Notes under the pieces: model-generated
Seen by the model: the letters and a program-made list of their open reading frames with translations, nothing else
What the model was told of the DNA's origin: nothing
Database searches by the model: none
Made by a program: the position numbers and the translations under genes
NCBI GenBank assembly: GCA_036374835.1
Contig: DASUTB010000052.1
Location: forward strand, 1 to 64,000
Direction of reading: 5' to 3'
DNA from: DASUTB01 sp036374835
GTDB taxonomy: Bacteria; Actinomycetota; Actinomycetes; Jiangellales; Jiangellaceae
Length of the DNA stretch: 64,000 bases
In this document: positions 8,169 to 16,184 of the stretch, in pieces
Numbering within the stretch: position 1 is the stretch's first letter
Layout: each line of letters starts with the position of its first letter

Positions 8169-9571
8169 TCCGGATGGCGGCGGTAGATCAGGAGGCGCCG
8201 CTCGAGCTTGCCGAAATCGAGTGCCTCCATGGGCTCGGCGCGCTCACCATCACGGGCGATGGCGATCGCGCCGTCGCGCGATTTGACATGGACACTGGTC
8301 GCCGCCCAGCGGTGGTAGCCGGTGTGCTCGCCGACACCGGTCAGAGCGGCCAGGACGGCCTTCGTCCGGGACAGTACACCGACCGCCAGCCACTGAACGT
8401 CCAGCAGGCCGTCGTCGATCCGGCTGCGCGGCGCCGGGAACGGTCCTCGCGTGGTGTAGCGGCCGTTGCCGACGAACAGACTCCACAGATCCACGTCCAC
8501 ACCATCGACGGTCAGCCGCAGCGGCCGCTGGCGCCGGAGTACCTGGACCGTCGCGATGACCATGGCCGGCCACTTGCCGAGGCGCCGTACCAGTTCGTCG
8601 CGTCGCCGCACCATCTCCGGATACGCGCCGAGACTCGCCGTGTTGAGGAAGGGAACACCGCCGGCCACACCGACGTCGACGGCAATTGCCTGGCCGGCCT
8701 CCACGGCGCCGGCCGTGTCGCGGAACGAGTCGATGCCGACGTCGCGCGCGAAATGGTTCATCGTCCCCGCCGGGAACACCGCCACCGGAAGCCCATGCCG
8801 CAGGGCGATCGGAACCAGTGAATTCAGCGAGCCGTCCCCGCCGGTGATGCCGACTGCCTTGATCCGTCCTGCGCGGCGGTCGAGCTCGGCGTCCATGTCG
8901 AGATCGTCGGTCAGCTCGACGATCTCCGCGGCGCCCAGCAGATCGCCGACCAGCTCGTCGGCACGGCTCGCGCGGCCCGCGTTCGGGTTGACGAACACGA
9001 GCAGGCCACGGCCGCCGGGGAGTTCGGGTGCGGCGCCGTGCACCATCGTGCTCGGGGCGATCGCCCGGACGGGCCACCAGCGCTGCAGAGTCAGGGCGAC
9101 GCCGGCGCCGATCGCCGCGCCGGCGAGCACGTCGCTGGCGTGGTGGACACCGACATGGACCCTGGAGTAGGCGACGGCGCCGGCCACGGGCGCGATGCTC
9201 AGGGCTACGGCAGGGCTCTCGAGCGCGACGCCACACGTGAAGGCCGCGGCGGAGGCCGCGTGGCCGCTCGGGAACGACGTCGTCCACGGCTGCCGGCTGA
9301 GCCGGCGGACCAGCGGTGTCAGCTCGATGTCTGGGCGCTGCCGCCGGAACAGCGGCTTCACGGCGCCGTTGACGATCAGACTCGTAACCGACAGTGATCC
9401 GGCGCCGCGAACAGCCGCCCGCCTGATCCGGCCCGAGGTTGCCACCACACCGACCGCGGCAAGGGCGAGCCAGAGCTTTCCTTTGTTCGCCGAGCGGCTC
9501 AGCGCACGGAGCGTTACGTCGACGGGGTGGGGGGCGTGGTCAGCCGGCGGCGGCCGCAGGGGCGTGCGCAT
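8150..9571 (-). CDS. PAP2 phosphatase / diacylglycerol kinase-like fusion protein
   Basis: A two-domain membrane protein of about 473 residues. The N-terminal half is a type 2 phosphatidic acid phosphatase with the three signature motifs KPLFRRQRPD, PSGHAAS and SRVHVGVHHASD among membrane helices. The C-terminal half, from about residue 200, is a diacylglycerol/sphingosine kinase-like catalytic domain (VFVNPNAGRASR, GGDGSLNSLV, FPAGTMNHFARD). Such fusions are widespread in actinobacteria and are expected to act on lipid phosphates at the membrane. The start is uncertain: ATG 9571 overlaps the end of the glycosyltransferase gene by 32 bases, and GTG 9601 is also possible. The overlap implies one operon. 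Confidence 0.85.
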   Translation of the reverse strand: MRTPLRPPPADHAPHPVDVTLRALSRSANKGKLWLALAAVGVVATSGRIRRAAVRGAGSLSVTSLIVNGAVKPLFRRQRPDIELTPLVRRLSRQPWTTSFPSGHAASAAAFTCGVALESPAVALSIAPVAGAVAYSRVHVGVHHASDVLAGAAIGAGVALTLQRWWPVRAIAPSTMVHGAAPELPGGRGLLVFVNPNAGRASRADELVGDLLGAAEIVELTDDLDMDAELDRRAGRIKAVGITGGDGSLNSLVPIALRHGLPVAVFPAGTMNHFARDVGIDSFRDTAGAVEAGQAIAVDVGVAGGVPFLNTASLGAYPEMVRRRDELVRRLGKWPAMVIATVQVLRRQRPLRLTVDGVDVDLWSLFVGNGRYTTRGPFPAPRSRIDDGLLDVQWLAVGVLSRTKAVLAALTGVGEHTGYHRWAATSVHVKSRDGAIAIARDGERAEPMEALDFGKLERRLLIYRRHPDHDMPA

Positions 9572-10733
9572 CAACAAGGGACGAATAGGCATCCTCGACA
9601 CGTTCGGCTACCTGCTTCCAGTCATAACGGGCGACCGCTCGCCAGCGGCCCTGTTCACCGAGCCGCCCGGACAGCGAGTCGTCATCGAGCAGCTTGCGGA
9701 TCGCGGCGGCGAGCCCATCCGCGTCGCCAGGGTCGACGAGCACTCCGGTGGCGCCGTCGTCGACCAGATCGGCGAGTCCGTCAACAGCGGTGCACACGAC
9801 CGGCCGCCCGCAGCTCATCGCCTCGAGGGGCGCGAGGCCGAACCGCGCACGGCGGGGCGTCGACACGACGACGTCCGCCGAGCGGAGGAGCGCCGGGACC
9901 GCGTCGTGCTTGAGCGTGCCGGTGAGTCGGAACCGGGCACCGAGGCCGAGCTCGTCGGCCATGCCGGTCAGCCGCTGCGCCTCGTCGCTCAGCCGGATAC
10001 CGGAGGACGGCGGCCCGCCGGCGACGAACACCTCGGTGTCCGACAACCGCGTAATCGCAGCAAGTAGCGTGTCGACGCTCTCGCGTTCGACCAGCTCGCC
10101 GAGGCAGACGAGCCGTCGGTGGCCGTTCAACTCCCAGCGCGAGCCGTGCGGCGAGAACAGGTCGGTATCAACACCACCGGTTGCCGTCGTCACCCGGTCC
10201 GGGCGCGCGCCGCGCCGGACCAGCTCCACCCGCTCGGATGAGCGCGTGGCGACGATGTGGTCCACCGCTGCGATCAGGTCGGCCTCGGTGGGCGCCTGCT
10301 CGGCCGGGTGATTACCTCGGCTCGTGTCGCTGATCTCGTGGAAGGTCTGGACGACCGGCACACCGGTCACCCGGCTGGCGATGACCGCAGCCGCACCGGA
10401 CCGCCAGGTATGCGCGTGGACGACGTCGGGTCGGCCGCCCGATGTCCAGTCCCGGATCAACCGACGGCCGAAGGCGGGGACATAACGGGACCGCTCATCC
10501 TCGGTGGCGGGCCGCGCGGGACCGGCCGTGACGTGCTTCACCTGTACTCCGGGGGAGAGGTCACATTGTGCCGGTAGCTGCCACGCATCCCGGCGGGTGT
10601 ACACGACGACGGCGTGCCCGCGGCGGGCCAGCGCCTTGGCGAGTCCGGCGATGTAGGTGTGGCGACCGCTCGCTTCGGCCTCGCCGAGGACGGCCAGTGG
10701 GCTGGCGTCCTCGGAGACGAGTGCGACTTTCAT
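9540..10733 (-). CDS. Glycosyltransferase family 4-type (GT-B) enzyme
   Basis: A 397-residue GT-B glycosyltransferase. The N-terminal Rossmann domain begins MKVALVSEDASPL and contains EASGRHTYIAGLAKALARRG and DVVHAHTWRSG. The C-terminal nucleotide-sugar domain has GVDTDLFSPHG, LVCLGELVERESVD and the PRRARFGLAPLEAMSCGRPVV segment with the conserved acidic residues of GT4 enzymes. Acceptor and sugar are not predictable. ATG 10733 has no Shine-Dalgarno sequence; the -10 hexamer of its stress promoter ends 9 bases upstream, so the mRNA is probably leaderless. The gene overlaps the PAP2/kinase gene downstream. Confidence 0.88.
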   Translation of the reverse strand: MKVALVSEDASPLAVLGEAEASGRHTYIAGLAKALARRGHAVVVYTRRDAWQLPAQCDLSPGVQVKHVTAGPARPATEDERSRYVPAFGRRLIRDWTSGGRPDVVHAHTWRSGAAAVIASRVTGVPVVQTFHEISDTSRGNHPAEQAPTEADLIAAVDHIVATRSSERVELVRRGARPDRVTTATGGVDTDLFSPHGSRWELNGHRRLVCLGELVERESVDTLLAAITRLSDTEVFVAGGPPSSGIRLSDEAQRLTGMADELGLGARFRLTGTLKHDAVPALLRSADVVVSTPRRARFGLAPLEAMSCGRPVVCTAVDGLADLVDDGATGVLVDPGDADGLAAAIRKLLDDDSLSGRLGEQGRWRAVARYDWKQVAERVEDAYSSLVDAHAPAAAAG

Positions 10734-10742
10734 GTCACTTCA

Positions 10743-10768
10743 ATACCCAGCCGTCCTGGTCGAGAAAC
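10743..10768 (-). promoter_or_regulatory. SigB/F-type promoter, GTTT-N16-GGGTAT, leaderless geometry
   Basis: Minus strand -35 GTTT (10768-10765), 16-base spacer, -10 GGGTAT (10748-10743). Only nine bases separate the -10 from ATG 10733, so transcription should begin at or within a few bases of the start codon. Confidence 0.75.
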
Positions 10769-10823
10769 GCGTCAACCGGCCGTTCAGCTGCCCCGAACCC
10801 AGGCGGCCGGCTGCCAGGCTGAC

Positions 10824-10967
10824 CTAGAGGGCGATGAAGTAGATCGCGACCAGCACACCGATGAAGATGATGAGCAGGACCAGCGGCATGAAGATCTCGC
10901 CGAACTTGCCGAGCCTCGCCAGCCGCTTGGCACGCCAAGACTTGTCGTGGCGGTTATGCTCGTTCAT
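10824..10967 (-). CDS. 47-residue single-helix membrane protein
   Basis: A small gene from ATG 10967 to TAG 10824 with AGAGGA 7 bases upstream. The N-terminal 25 residues are strongly basic (NEHNRHDKSWRAKRLARLG), then one hydrophobic segment (PLVLLIIFIGVLVAIYFIAL) runs to the C-terminus, so it should be tail-anchored with the basic part in the cytoplasm. No family is recognised. A consensus stress promoter lies at 11049-11073. Confidence 0.75.
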   Translation of the reverse strand: MNEHNRHDKSWRAKRLARLGKFGEIFMPLVLLIIFIGVLVAIYFIAL

Positions 10968-11048
10968 CTGACGTTCCTCTCCAAGTGCTTGGAGCTGATC
11001 CGCGGGATCGCGGCATGCGCAACCCGGTCGCCGCGGTTCGACCCGTAG

Positions 11049-11073
11049 TTACCCGAATCGCTGTCGCGCAAAC
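11049..11073 (-). promoter_or_regulatory. SigB/F-type promoter, GTTT-N15-GGGTAA
   Basis: Minus strand -35 GTTT (11073-11070), 15-base spacer, -10 GGGTAA (11054-11049), driving the 47-residue membrane protein gene. Confidence 0.7.
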
Positions 11074-11157
11074 CGCGGTGATTACATACTGCGAGGTGAC
11101 GTTGAGCCGTTGGCGGGTACATAAGAGTGGCGTACTCAATCGAACGGGAGCCGAGCT

Positions 11158-11784
11158 ATGGACCGGGGTAGTGACAAACACGGCGCAAAACAGGACGACT
11201 TCCTCAAGAAGGAGCTCCGTGGTCTCGAACAGGCGGATCACTCGACCCGAGCCCAGGAGTGGCGTGATCCGGAACCACCCGCCGACGACGATCTGCAGCT
11301 CACCGACCCGCGCGGCGCCGGAGAGCTTGATCTGACGACCGTCGCGGACGTGATGACGCCGGACGTGATGTCGGTCAGTGCCGCCGCACCGGTCACCGAA
11401 GCCGCCAAGCTGATGCGCGAGAACGACATCGGCTCGATCTTCGTTATCGATGACGACCGCGCCGTCGGGGTGATCACTGACCGCGACCTCGCCGTACGGG
11501 TCATCGGAGCCGGGTTGTCGCCGGCCATCACCGAGGTGGGCGATGTCTGCAGCAGGGAGGTGGCGAGTGTGTCCGCCGACTCCGACGTGCACATCGCCGT
11601 CGACATCATGCGCCGGCGCAGGGTGCGGCGGCTCCTGGTGGTCGGCGCCGATGACCGGCCACAAGGCGTGATCTCACTCGGTGATGTCGCCGTGTCGCAG
11701 CAGCCGGGGTCGGTGCTCGCGGACATCACCCTCGCTGATCCGCCGCGGATCAGCGAGGACGCGGCGAGCCGTCCCGCCGAATAG
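11158..11784 (+). CDS. CBS-domain pair protein
   Basis: A 208-residue protein. The first 60 residues are charged and disordered. Two CBS motifs follow in about 65-185: VADVMTPDVMSVSAAAPV ... GVITDRDLAVRVI and VGDVCSREVASVSADSDV ... GVISLGDVAVSQQ. A CBS pair (Bateman module) usually senses adenine nucleotides; no catalytic domain is attached. It resembles the second CBS protein at 62985-63410. The start ATG 11158 has GGGAG about 9 bases upstream. A GGGTAC hexamer at 11115-11120 could be the -10 of a stress promoter, but its -35 is poor. Confidence 0.85.
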   Translation: MDRGSDKHGAKQDDFLKKELRGLEQADHSTRAQEWRDPEPPADDDLQLTDPRGAGELDLTTVADVMTPDVMSVSAAAPVTEAAKLMRENDIGSIFVIDDDRAVGVITDRDLAVRVIGAGLSPAITEVGDVCSREVASVSADSDVHIAVDIMRRRRVRRLLVVGADDRPQGVISLGDVAVSQQPGSVLADITLADPPRISEDAASRPAE

Positions 11785-11819
11785 CGCAGTGACTCGTCCG
11801 CCGGGGAGCTCGGCAACGG

Positions 11820-11843
11820 GTTGAGCCTGCCGTCACCGGGTAT
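11820..11843 (+). promoter_or_regulatory. SigB/F-type promoter, GTTG-N14-GGGTAT
   Basis: GTTG 11820-11823, 14-base spacer, GGGTAT 11838-11843, 34 bases before the SDR start codon at 11878. Confidence 0.6.
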
Positions 11844-11877
11844 GGCACCTGTATCGGCCCGACATGGGGAAGGAAAC

Positions 11878-12954
11878 ATGGCGCACAAGCCCGGCGAACG
11901 ATTGGCCTCGAGCCTCGCGGAGCGCCGACGCGGCGGCGGTAGGCGCCCGCCGAAGACCGTCGTCGTGACCGGAGCCAGCGCGGGAATCGGCAGGGCAACG
12001 GCGCGGCTGTTCGCCGCGCGTGGCGACCGGCTGGCGCTGTTGGCCCGCGGCGGGCTCGGCCTCGAGCAGGCCTCGGAAGAAGTGCTGGCCGCCGGTGGTT
12101 CCGCACTGCCGATCCGGGTCGACGTGGCCGACTACGTTGCCGTGGAGCAAGCGGCAAGGAAGGTCGAGCAGGAGTTCGGGCCGATCGATGTGTGGATCAA
12201 CAACGCGTTCGTGACCGTATTCGCACCGTTTCTCGAGATCGCTCCCGAGGAGTTTCGGCGGGTCACCGACGTGACGTATCACGGATTCGTCAACGGCACC
12301 CGCGCTGCGCTGAACCGAATGTATCCGCATGACCGCGGGACGATCGTCCAAGTCGGCTCGGCACTCGCCTATCGCGGGATTCCGCTTCAATCGGCCTACT
12401 GCGGCGCCAAGCACGCCATCCAGGGCTTCACCGAGTCGCTGCGCTGCGAGCTGATGCACGACGGCAGCAAAGTGCGGATAACCATGGTCCAGCTGCCCGG
12501 GGTCAACACACCACAGTTCGAATGGGCGTTGTCGCGACTGCCGCGAACACCGCAGCCGGTGCCGCCGATCTACGAACCGGAGGTCGCCGCCCGAGCGGTG
12601 GTCCACGCAGCGGATCATCCACGACGCCGCGAGTATATGGCGGGTATCGGCTCGGTCAAGACGATCATCGGCAACAGGCTCGCTCCCGGGCTGCTGGACC
12701 GATACCTCGCGCACACGGGGTACGAGTCGCAGCAGACCGAGGCCAGCGCGGGCGACCGCCGGACGGCCAATCTCTGGGACCCCGCCGACGGCATGCACGG
12801 CGCCGACTTCGGGGCGCATGGGCCGTTCACGGCCCAGGCTCGAAGTCACAGCCCGCAGCTGTGGTTGTCACGGCATCGAGGGAAGGTCGCCGCCACGACC
12901 GTCGCCGCCGCAACGGGTGCGTACGTCATCGGCCGGCAGGTGATCCGGCGGTAG
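11878..12954 (+). CDS. SDR-family oxidoreductase with C-terminal extension
   Basis: A 358-residue classical short-chain dehydrogenase. The cofactor motif TGASAGIGRATARLF lies near residue 25 after a basic tail. NNAF replaces the usual NNAG. The catalytic Ser is in QVGSALAYRG, and Tyr/Lys in YCGAKHA (Y-x3-K). The domain ends near residue 260. The remaining 100 residues carry a short hydrophobic segment at the extreme C-terminus (TTVAAATGAYVIGRQVI), suggesting membrane association. The substrate is unknown. ATG 11878 has GGAAGG upstream and a stress-type promoter further up. Confidence 0.85.
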   Translation: MAHKPGERLASSLAERRRGGGRRPPKTVVVTGASAGIGRATARLFAARGDRLALLARGGLGLEQASEEVLAAGGSALPIRVDVADYVAVEQAARKVEQEFGPIDVWINNAFVTVFAPFLEIAPEEFRRVTDVTYHGFVNGTRAALNRMYPHDRGTIVQVGSALAYRGIPLQSAYCGAKHAIQGFTESLRCELMHDGSKVRITMVQLPGVNTPQFEWALSRLPRTPQPVPPIYEPEVAARAVVHAADHPRRREYMAGIGSVKTIIGNRLAPGLLDRYLAHTGYESQQTEASAGDRRTANLWDPADGMHGADFGAHGPFTAQARSHSPQLWLSRHRGKVAATTVAAATGAYVIGRQVIRR

Positions 12955-12962
12955 CTTCGCGG

Positions 12963-12987
12963 GCATGAAGCGGGCAGCCGCGGGTAT
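12963..12987 (+). promoter_or_regulatory. Possible SigB/F-type promoter upstream of the nuo-like operon, GCAT-N15-GGGTAT
   Basis: GCAT 12963-12966, 15-base spacer, GGGTAT 12982-12987. The -10 is exact, and the -35 fits only the loose GNNT form reported for Streptomyces SigB. It lies 142 bases upstream of nuoA. Confidence 0.4.
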
Positions 12988-13129
12988 CCGTTACTGCATG
13001 ATTCAGATCGGGTCTCCCGCCTGCGCGAGATCTAGTGGGGGTGTTGCCGGCGATGCATAGCAGGCTGCTGCACGCGGACGAGGGTGAACAAACTGCTCTG
13101 GCGCTGATCCGCCTCGACGCGTCCGACTC

Positions 13130-13468
13130 ATGACGGCCACCGTCTCGCTGTTCGCGCTGGTCGGCGCACTTGTCGTCGGGCTCTATGGCGCGTCGGTGGC
13201 GTTGCGTTCGGCGCGCGCGACGCACGTCCTGCCGTATCACGCCGGGACGTTTCCGCAGCAGCACGCGGTGTCGCGCTATCACGTGCGCTGGTACGCCGTC
13301 ACCGTGCTGTTCCTCGCCTTCGACATGGAGATGGTCTTCATGTATCCGTGGGCGGTGGTCGTCGCCGAGAAGGGATTGTCGGCGGTCGTCGAGATGTTCG
13401 GCTTCCTTGCCGTCCTCGTCGTCGGTGTGCTCTACGCATGGCGGGAGGGTGCGCTGCGGTGGACGTGA
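13130..13468 (+). CDS. nuoA: NADH-quinone oxidoreductase subunit A-like protein
   Basis: A 112-residue, three-helix membrane subunit. The conserved AFDMEMVFMYPWAV segment (FDxExVFxYPW in NuoA) is intact, preceded by SRYHVRWYAVTVLFL. In complex I, NuoA packs against NuoH and NuoJ near the quinone cavity. No convincing Shine-Dalgarno sequence precedes ATG 13130. It is the first gene of an eight-gene operon with short overlaps. Confidence 0.88.
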   Translation: MTATVSLFALVGALVVGLYGASVALRSARATHVLPYHAGTFPQQHAVSRYHVRWYAVTVLFLAFDMEMVFMYPWAVVVAEKGLSAVVEMFGFLAVLVVGVLYAWREGALRWT

Positions 13469-14415
13469 GGCGGCGACTGTCTCGTTGGGCGCTCAGCCGG
13501 CCATCGGTGCTCGTAGTCGAGGCACCGGGCGCCAGGGCGATTCGGTGGCAGGTGGAAGATGAGCTCGACCGGCGTGGCTGGACGACGGCGTCGTCCCCGG
13601 CCGGTGCGGACATCATGCTCGTCCTCGGTGAGCCGGGGCCGGATCTCGGCACCGCCGTCGACCTGGTCTGGTCCCAGGTGCCGCACCCTGGCCATCGTGC
13701 CCGGATTGCGGACGAGGGCAGGGGAGCGGTTCGCGATCTCCTCGACAAAGCCGCGGCTGCGCTCGTCGACAGGGCCGGCGAGAAGCCGGCGGGCGGAGGT
13801 GATCCGCAAGCGCAGCTCGACGGCGACGGCGACGTGGCCGGCCTGCCGATGGCCGGCACCGCGGAGGACCGGGACGGCCTGGAGCTGGACTCGCTGACCG
13901 TCACACTCGGACCGGTGCTGCCCGCCTGGCCGACCGGCCTGGTGGTTCGCGCCGCGATGCAGGGTGACGTCCTTTCCGGAGTCACAGTCAAGTGGCTCGA
14001 CGGCGGGGCGACCGCGACGTCCGGCCACGAGGCGCCCGCGCGCGCCGCCGCGGCCGACCACCTGGCGCGGTTCCTCGAGGTGGCCGGATGGCCGGTCGCG
14101 GCTCGGCAGGCGCGCGGCGTGCGGTCGGACCGGCGCAACGGCGGCCGGCTTGCCAGGCGGATCCGCCGTTCGCGGGTTCTGGCGTGGTCGGTTCGCGACA
14201 TCGACGGAGTCCTTGGCCGGGTGTACCGGTGGTGCGACGTGGTCGCCGGGCGGGGCGCCGCCGTAGCGCTCGAGCCGCGGCCGCGAACCAGCCTCGACGC
14301 ACTGCTCGACGGCACCGAACTGGCCGCCGCCCGGTTGATCGTCGCGAGTCTCGATACCGGAACGCTGCGGGACGCCGTCGAGCTGCCGGACCGCTACGGA
14401 GCCGGCCATGGCTGA
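13459..14415 (+). CDS. Soluble NuoB/NuoD-like subunit without cofactor ligands
   Basis: A 318-residue soluble protein at the nuoBCD position. By eye, residues about 15-75 (GADIMLVLGEPGPD, VWSQVPHPGHR) resemble the flavodoxin-like core of NuoB (ADIMVVAG ... YDQMPxP), but the NuoB cysteines that hold cluster N2 are absent. Residues about 150-190 (LTVTLGPVLPAWPTGLVV, GDVLSGVTVKWLDGG) resemble the N-terminus of NuoD/hydrogenase large subunits. A middle segment is low-complexity. Only one Cys is present (near residue 270), so it cannot bind an Fe-S cluster alone. GTG 13459 overlaps nuoA and has GGGAGGG 9 bases upstream. It may be a fused, degenerate Q-module remnant acting as a structural cap; a truly unrelated protein is the alternative. 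Confidence 0.6.
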   Translation: MDVRRRLSRWALSRPSVLVVEAPGARAIRWQVEDELDRRGWTTASSPAGADIMLVLGEPGPDLGTAVDLVWSQVPHPGHRARIADEGRGAVRDLLDKAAAALVDRAGEKPAGGGDPQAQLDGDGDVAGLPMAGTAEDRDGLELDSLTVTLGPVLPAWPTGLVVRAAMQGDVLSGVTVKWLDGGATATSGHEAPARAAAADHLARFLEVAGWPVAARQARGVRSDRRNGGRLARRIRRSRVLAWSVRDIDGVLGRVYRWCDVVAGRGAAVALEPRPRTSLDALLDGTELAAARLIVASLDTGTLRDAVELPDRYGAGHG

Positions 14416-15307
14416 CGCGGCGATCATGCTCGCGGTCGGGCTCGCCCTCGGCGGGCTGTTCGCCGTGGCCGACCAGTTGGTGACCGCCGGCCCAGGGTCC
14501 GTGGCGGAGCCGCTGCGGCGACCGGTGCGCCTATTGCTGCAGCAACGCCGCACCACGTTGCTGCCGGACACACTGCTGTGGCGGGTGGCCTGTGTCGCCG
14601 TGCCATTGCTCGCGTTCGGCTCGCTGGCCGTCGTACCGGTCGCGGGATGGACGCTGCTATCCACCACGGCCGATCTTGTGTGGTTCAACACTATGGAGGT
14701 GTTGTTGTGGGCCGCGGTGTGGCTCGCCGGATGGGGGCCGAACGCCGTGTTCTCGCTGGTGGGCGGCTACCGCTTCCTCGCCCAAGGGCTCGCCTACGAG
14801 CTGCCGCTGATGTTCGCGATCATCACCGCCGGCCTGGCCGCCGGGTCGTTGCGGGCCATCGATGTCGTCACCGCGCAGGCGGAGCTCTGGTTCGTCGTGA
14901 CCATGCCGGTGGCGTTCGTCCTGTTCCTGGTCGGCGTGGCGGCGTTCGCCTTCTGGGGGCCGTTCGCCGCACCGGCAGGCTGCGACATCGCCGGCGGGGC
15001 GACGTCGGAGCTGTCCGGTGTCGAGCGGTTGCTCGTCGATGGGGGACGGGCCGTGTTCCTCGGGGCCGGGTCCGCGATGGCCGTTGCGCTGTTCCTCGGC
15101 GGCGGCGAAGGGCCGTGGCTGCCGGGTGCGGCCTGGTTCGCGCTCAAGACGCTGCTGGTCATCGGCACGCTCGTCGTCGCCGGCCGGAGTATCCCGGTGA
15201 TCCGGCCGGACCGGTTCGTCGAACTCGCCTGGGTCGTGCTGATTCCGGTCGCCCTGCTGCAGACCTTGTTCGTCGCGCTGCTCGTCCTGGCCGGCGGCTA
15301 CGGCTGA
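14408..15307 (+). CDS. nuoH: NADH-quinone oxidoreductase subunit H-like membrane protein
   Basis: A 299-residue protein with about eight membrane helices, shorter than usual NuoH (about 320-450). NuoH links the Q-module to the membrane arm. The helix segment AQGLAYELPLMFAIITAGLAAGSL matches the conserved AQxxSYEVxL region. The cytoplasmic loop that normally reads FDxPEAExELVAGxxTEYSG is here PAGCDIAGGATSELSGVERL: the acidic cluster forming the quinone-cavity floor is largely missing. It overlaps the preceding gene by 8 bases, with GGAG before the ATG. Confidence 0.85.
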   Translation: MADAAIMLAVGLALGGLFAVADQLVTAGPGSVAEPLRRPVRLLLQQRRTTLLPDTLLWRVACVAVPLLAFGSLAVVPVAGWTLLSTTADLVWFNTMEVLLWAAVWLAGWGPNAVFSLVGGYRFLAQGLAYELPLMFAIITAGLAAGSLRAIDVVTAQAELWFVVTMPVAFVLFLVGVAAFAFWGPFAAPAGCDIAGGATSELSGVERLLVDGGRAVFLGAGSAMAVALFLGGGEGPWLPGAAWFALKTLLVIGTLVVAGRSIPVIRPDRFVELAWVVLIPVALLQTLFVALLVLAGGYG

Positions 15308-15324
15308 ACGTGGAGGTGAGTTCG

Positions 15325-15882
15325 TTGAGCGAAGTCGTCCTGATCGGGCTGGGCGTGGTGGCCGTCGCGACGGGCATCGCGGTCTTCGTGGTCGACTCCA
15401 TGGCCCGGGCCACCTATGCGTTGCTGGCCTCGTTCCTGGCCGTCGCCGCCATGGTGCTCGCGCTCGAACTCGTCTTCCTGGCGCTGATCACCGCGCTGAT
15501 GATGGTCATGGAGATGGCCATCATGGCGGTGTTCATGGTCATGTTCATGATGAACCCCGGTGGCCTGATGCCGATGAGCATGATGCACAACACCCGGGGC
15601 GCGGCCGCCGCAGGTATCGCCGTCTTCGTCCTGCTGACCGCCGGCATCTGGCTCGTCGACTGGCCGGCCGCGGCCGGGCCGCTCGCCGTCGACCCCACGC
15701 ACCAGCTGGGTGAGGCGATCATGGGCAGCCACATGCTGGTGATGATCGTGGTGGGGCTCGGGCTGTTCGCGACGATCATCGGCGGCACGGTCCTTGCCAC
15801 CCACCGCGGCCGCTACGACCGGTTCGGGCCCGATCTCGATCGCGCTCCGAACGACCCGATTCCCGGAGGACTGCCCCGATGA
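15325..15882 (+). CDS. nuoJ: NADH-quinone oxidoreductase subunit J-like membrane protein
   Basis: About 185 residues with five membrane helices: IGLGVVAVATGIAVFVV, LLASFLAVAAMVLALELVFLALITALMMVM, VFVLLTAGIWLV and MLVMIVVGLGLFATIIGG. The methionine-rich loop MNPGGLMPMSMMHNTRG is unusual. TTG 15325 is preceded at 4 bases by GGAGGTGAG, the best ribosome site here; GTG 15310 and 15316 are alternatives that would bury that site. It overlaps nuoK by ATGA. Confidence 0.85.
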   Translation: MSEVVLIGLGVVAVATGIAVFVVDSMARATYALLASFLAVAAMVLALELVFLALITALMMVMEMAIMAVFMVMFMMNPGGLMPMSMMHNTRGAAAAGIAVFVLLTAGIWLVDWPAAAGPLAVDPTHQLGEAIMGSHMLVMIVVGLGLFATIIGGTVLATHRGRYDRFGPDLDRAPNDPIPGGLPR

Positions 15883-16184
15883 TGCTGCAAATCGTGCTCA
15901 CCGTCGCCGCCGCCCTCGTCGGGGTAGGGCTGTTCGGCGCCCTCTCCCAGCAGTCGATCGTCATGGTGATGATGGGTCTCGAGCTCGCCCTCAACGGTGT
16001 GCTCCTCGGCGGCGCCGCGGCCTGGTACTTCCTGCACCCATCGGTGGCCGACGCGCAGGTGCTCGTCATCGTGCTGCTCGTCGTGATGGCGGTGGAGATG
16101 GCGATGGGATTCGCGGCGACGATCGCGATCTATCGGGCGCGCCAGGTCGACACGATCGACATGGCCGACGAGCTGAGCGGCTGA
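15879..16184 (+). CDS. nuoK: NADH-quinone oxidoreductase subunit K-like membrane protein
   Basis: A 101-residue, three-helix subunit of normal length. Both buried glutamates of the proton path are present: MGLELALNG in helix 2 and MAVEMAMGF in helix 3. The start overlaps the nuoJ stop (ATGA), and its own stop overlaps the nuoL ATG (TGATG). Confidence 0.9.
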   Translation: MMLQIVLTVAAALVGVGLFGALSQQSIVMVMMGLELALNGVLLGGAAAWYFLHPSVADAQVLVIVLLVVMAVEMAMGFAATIAIYRARQVDTIDMADELSG

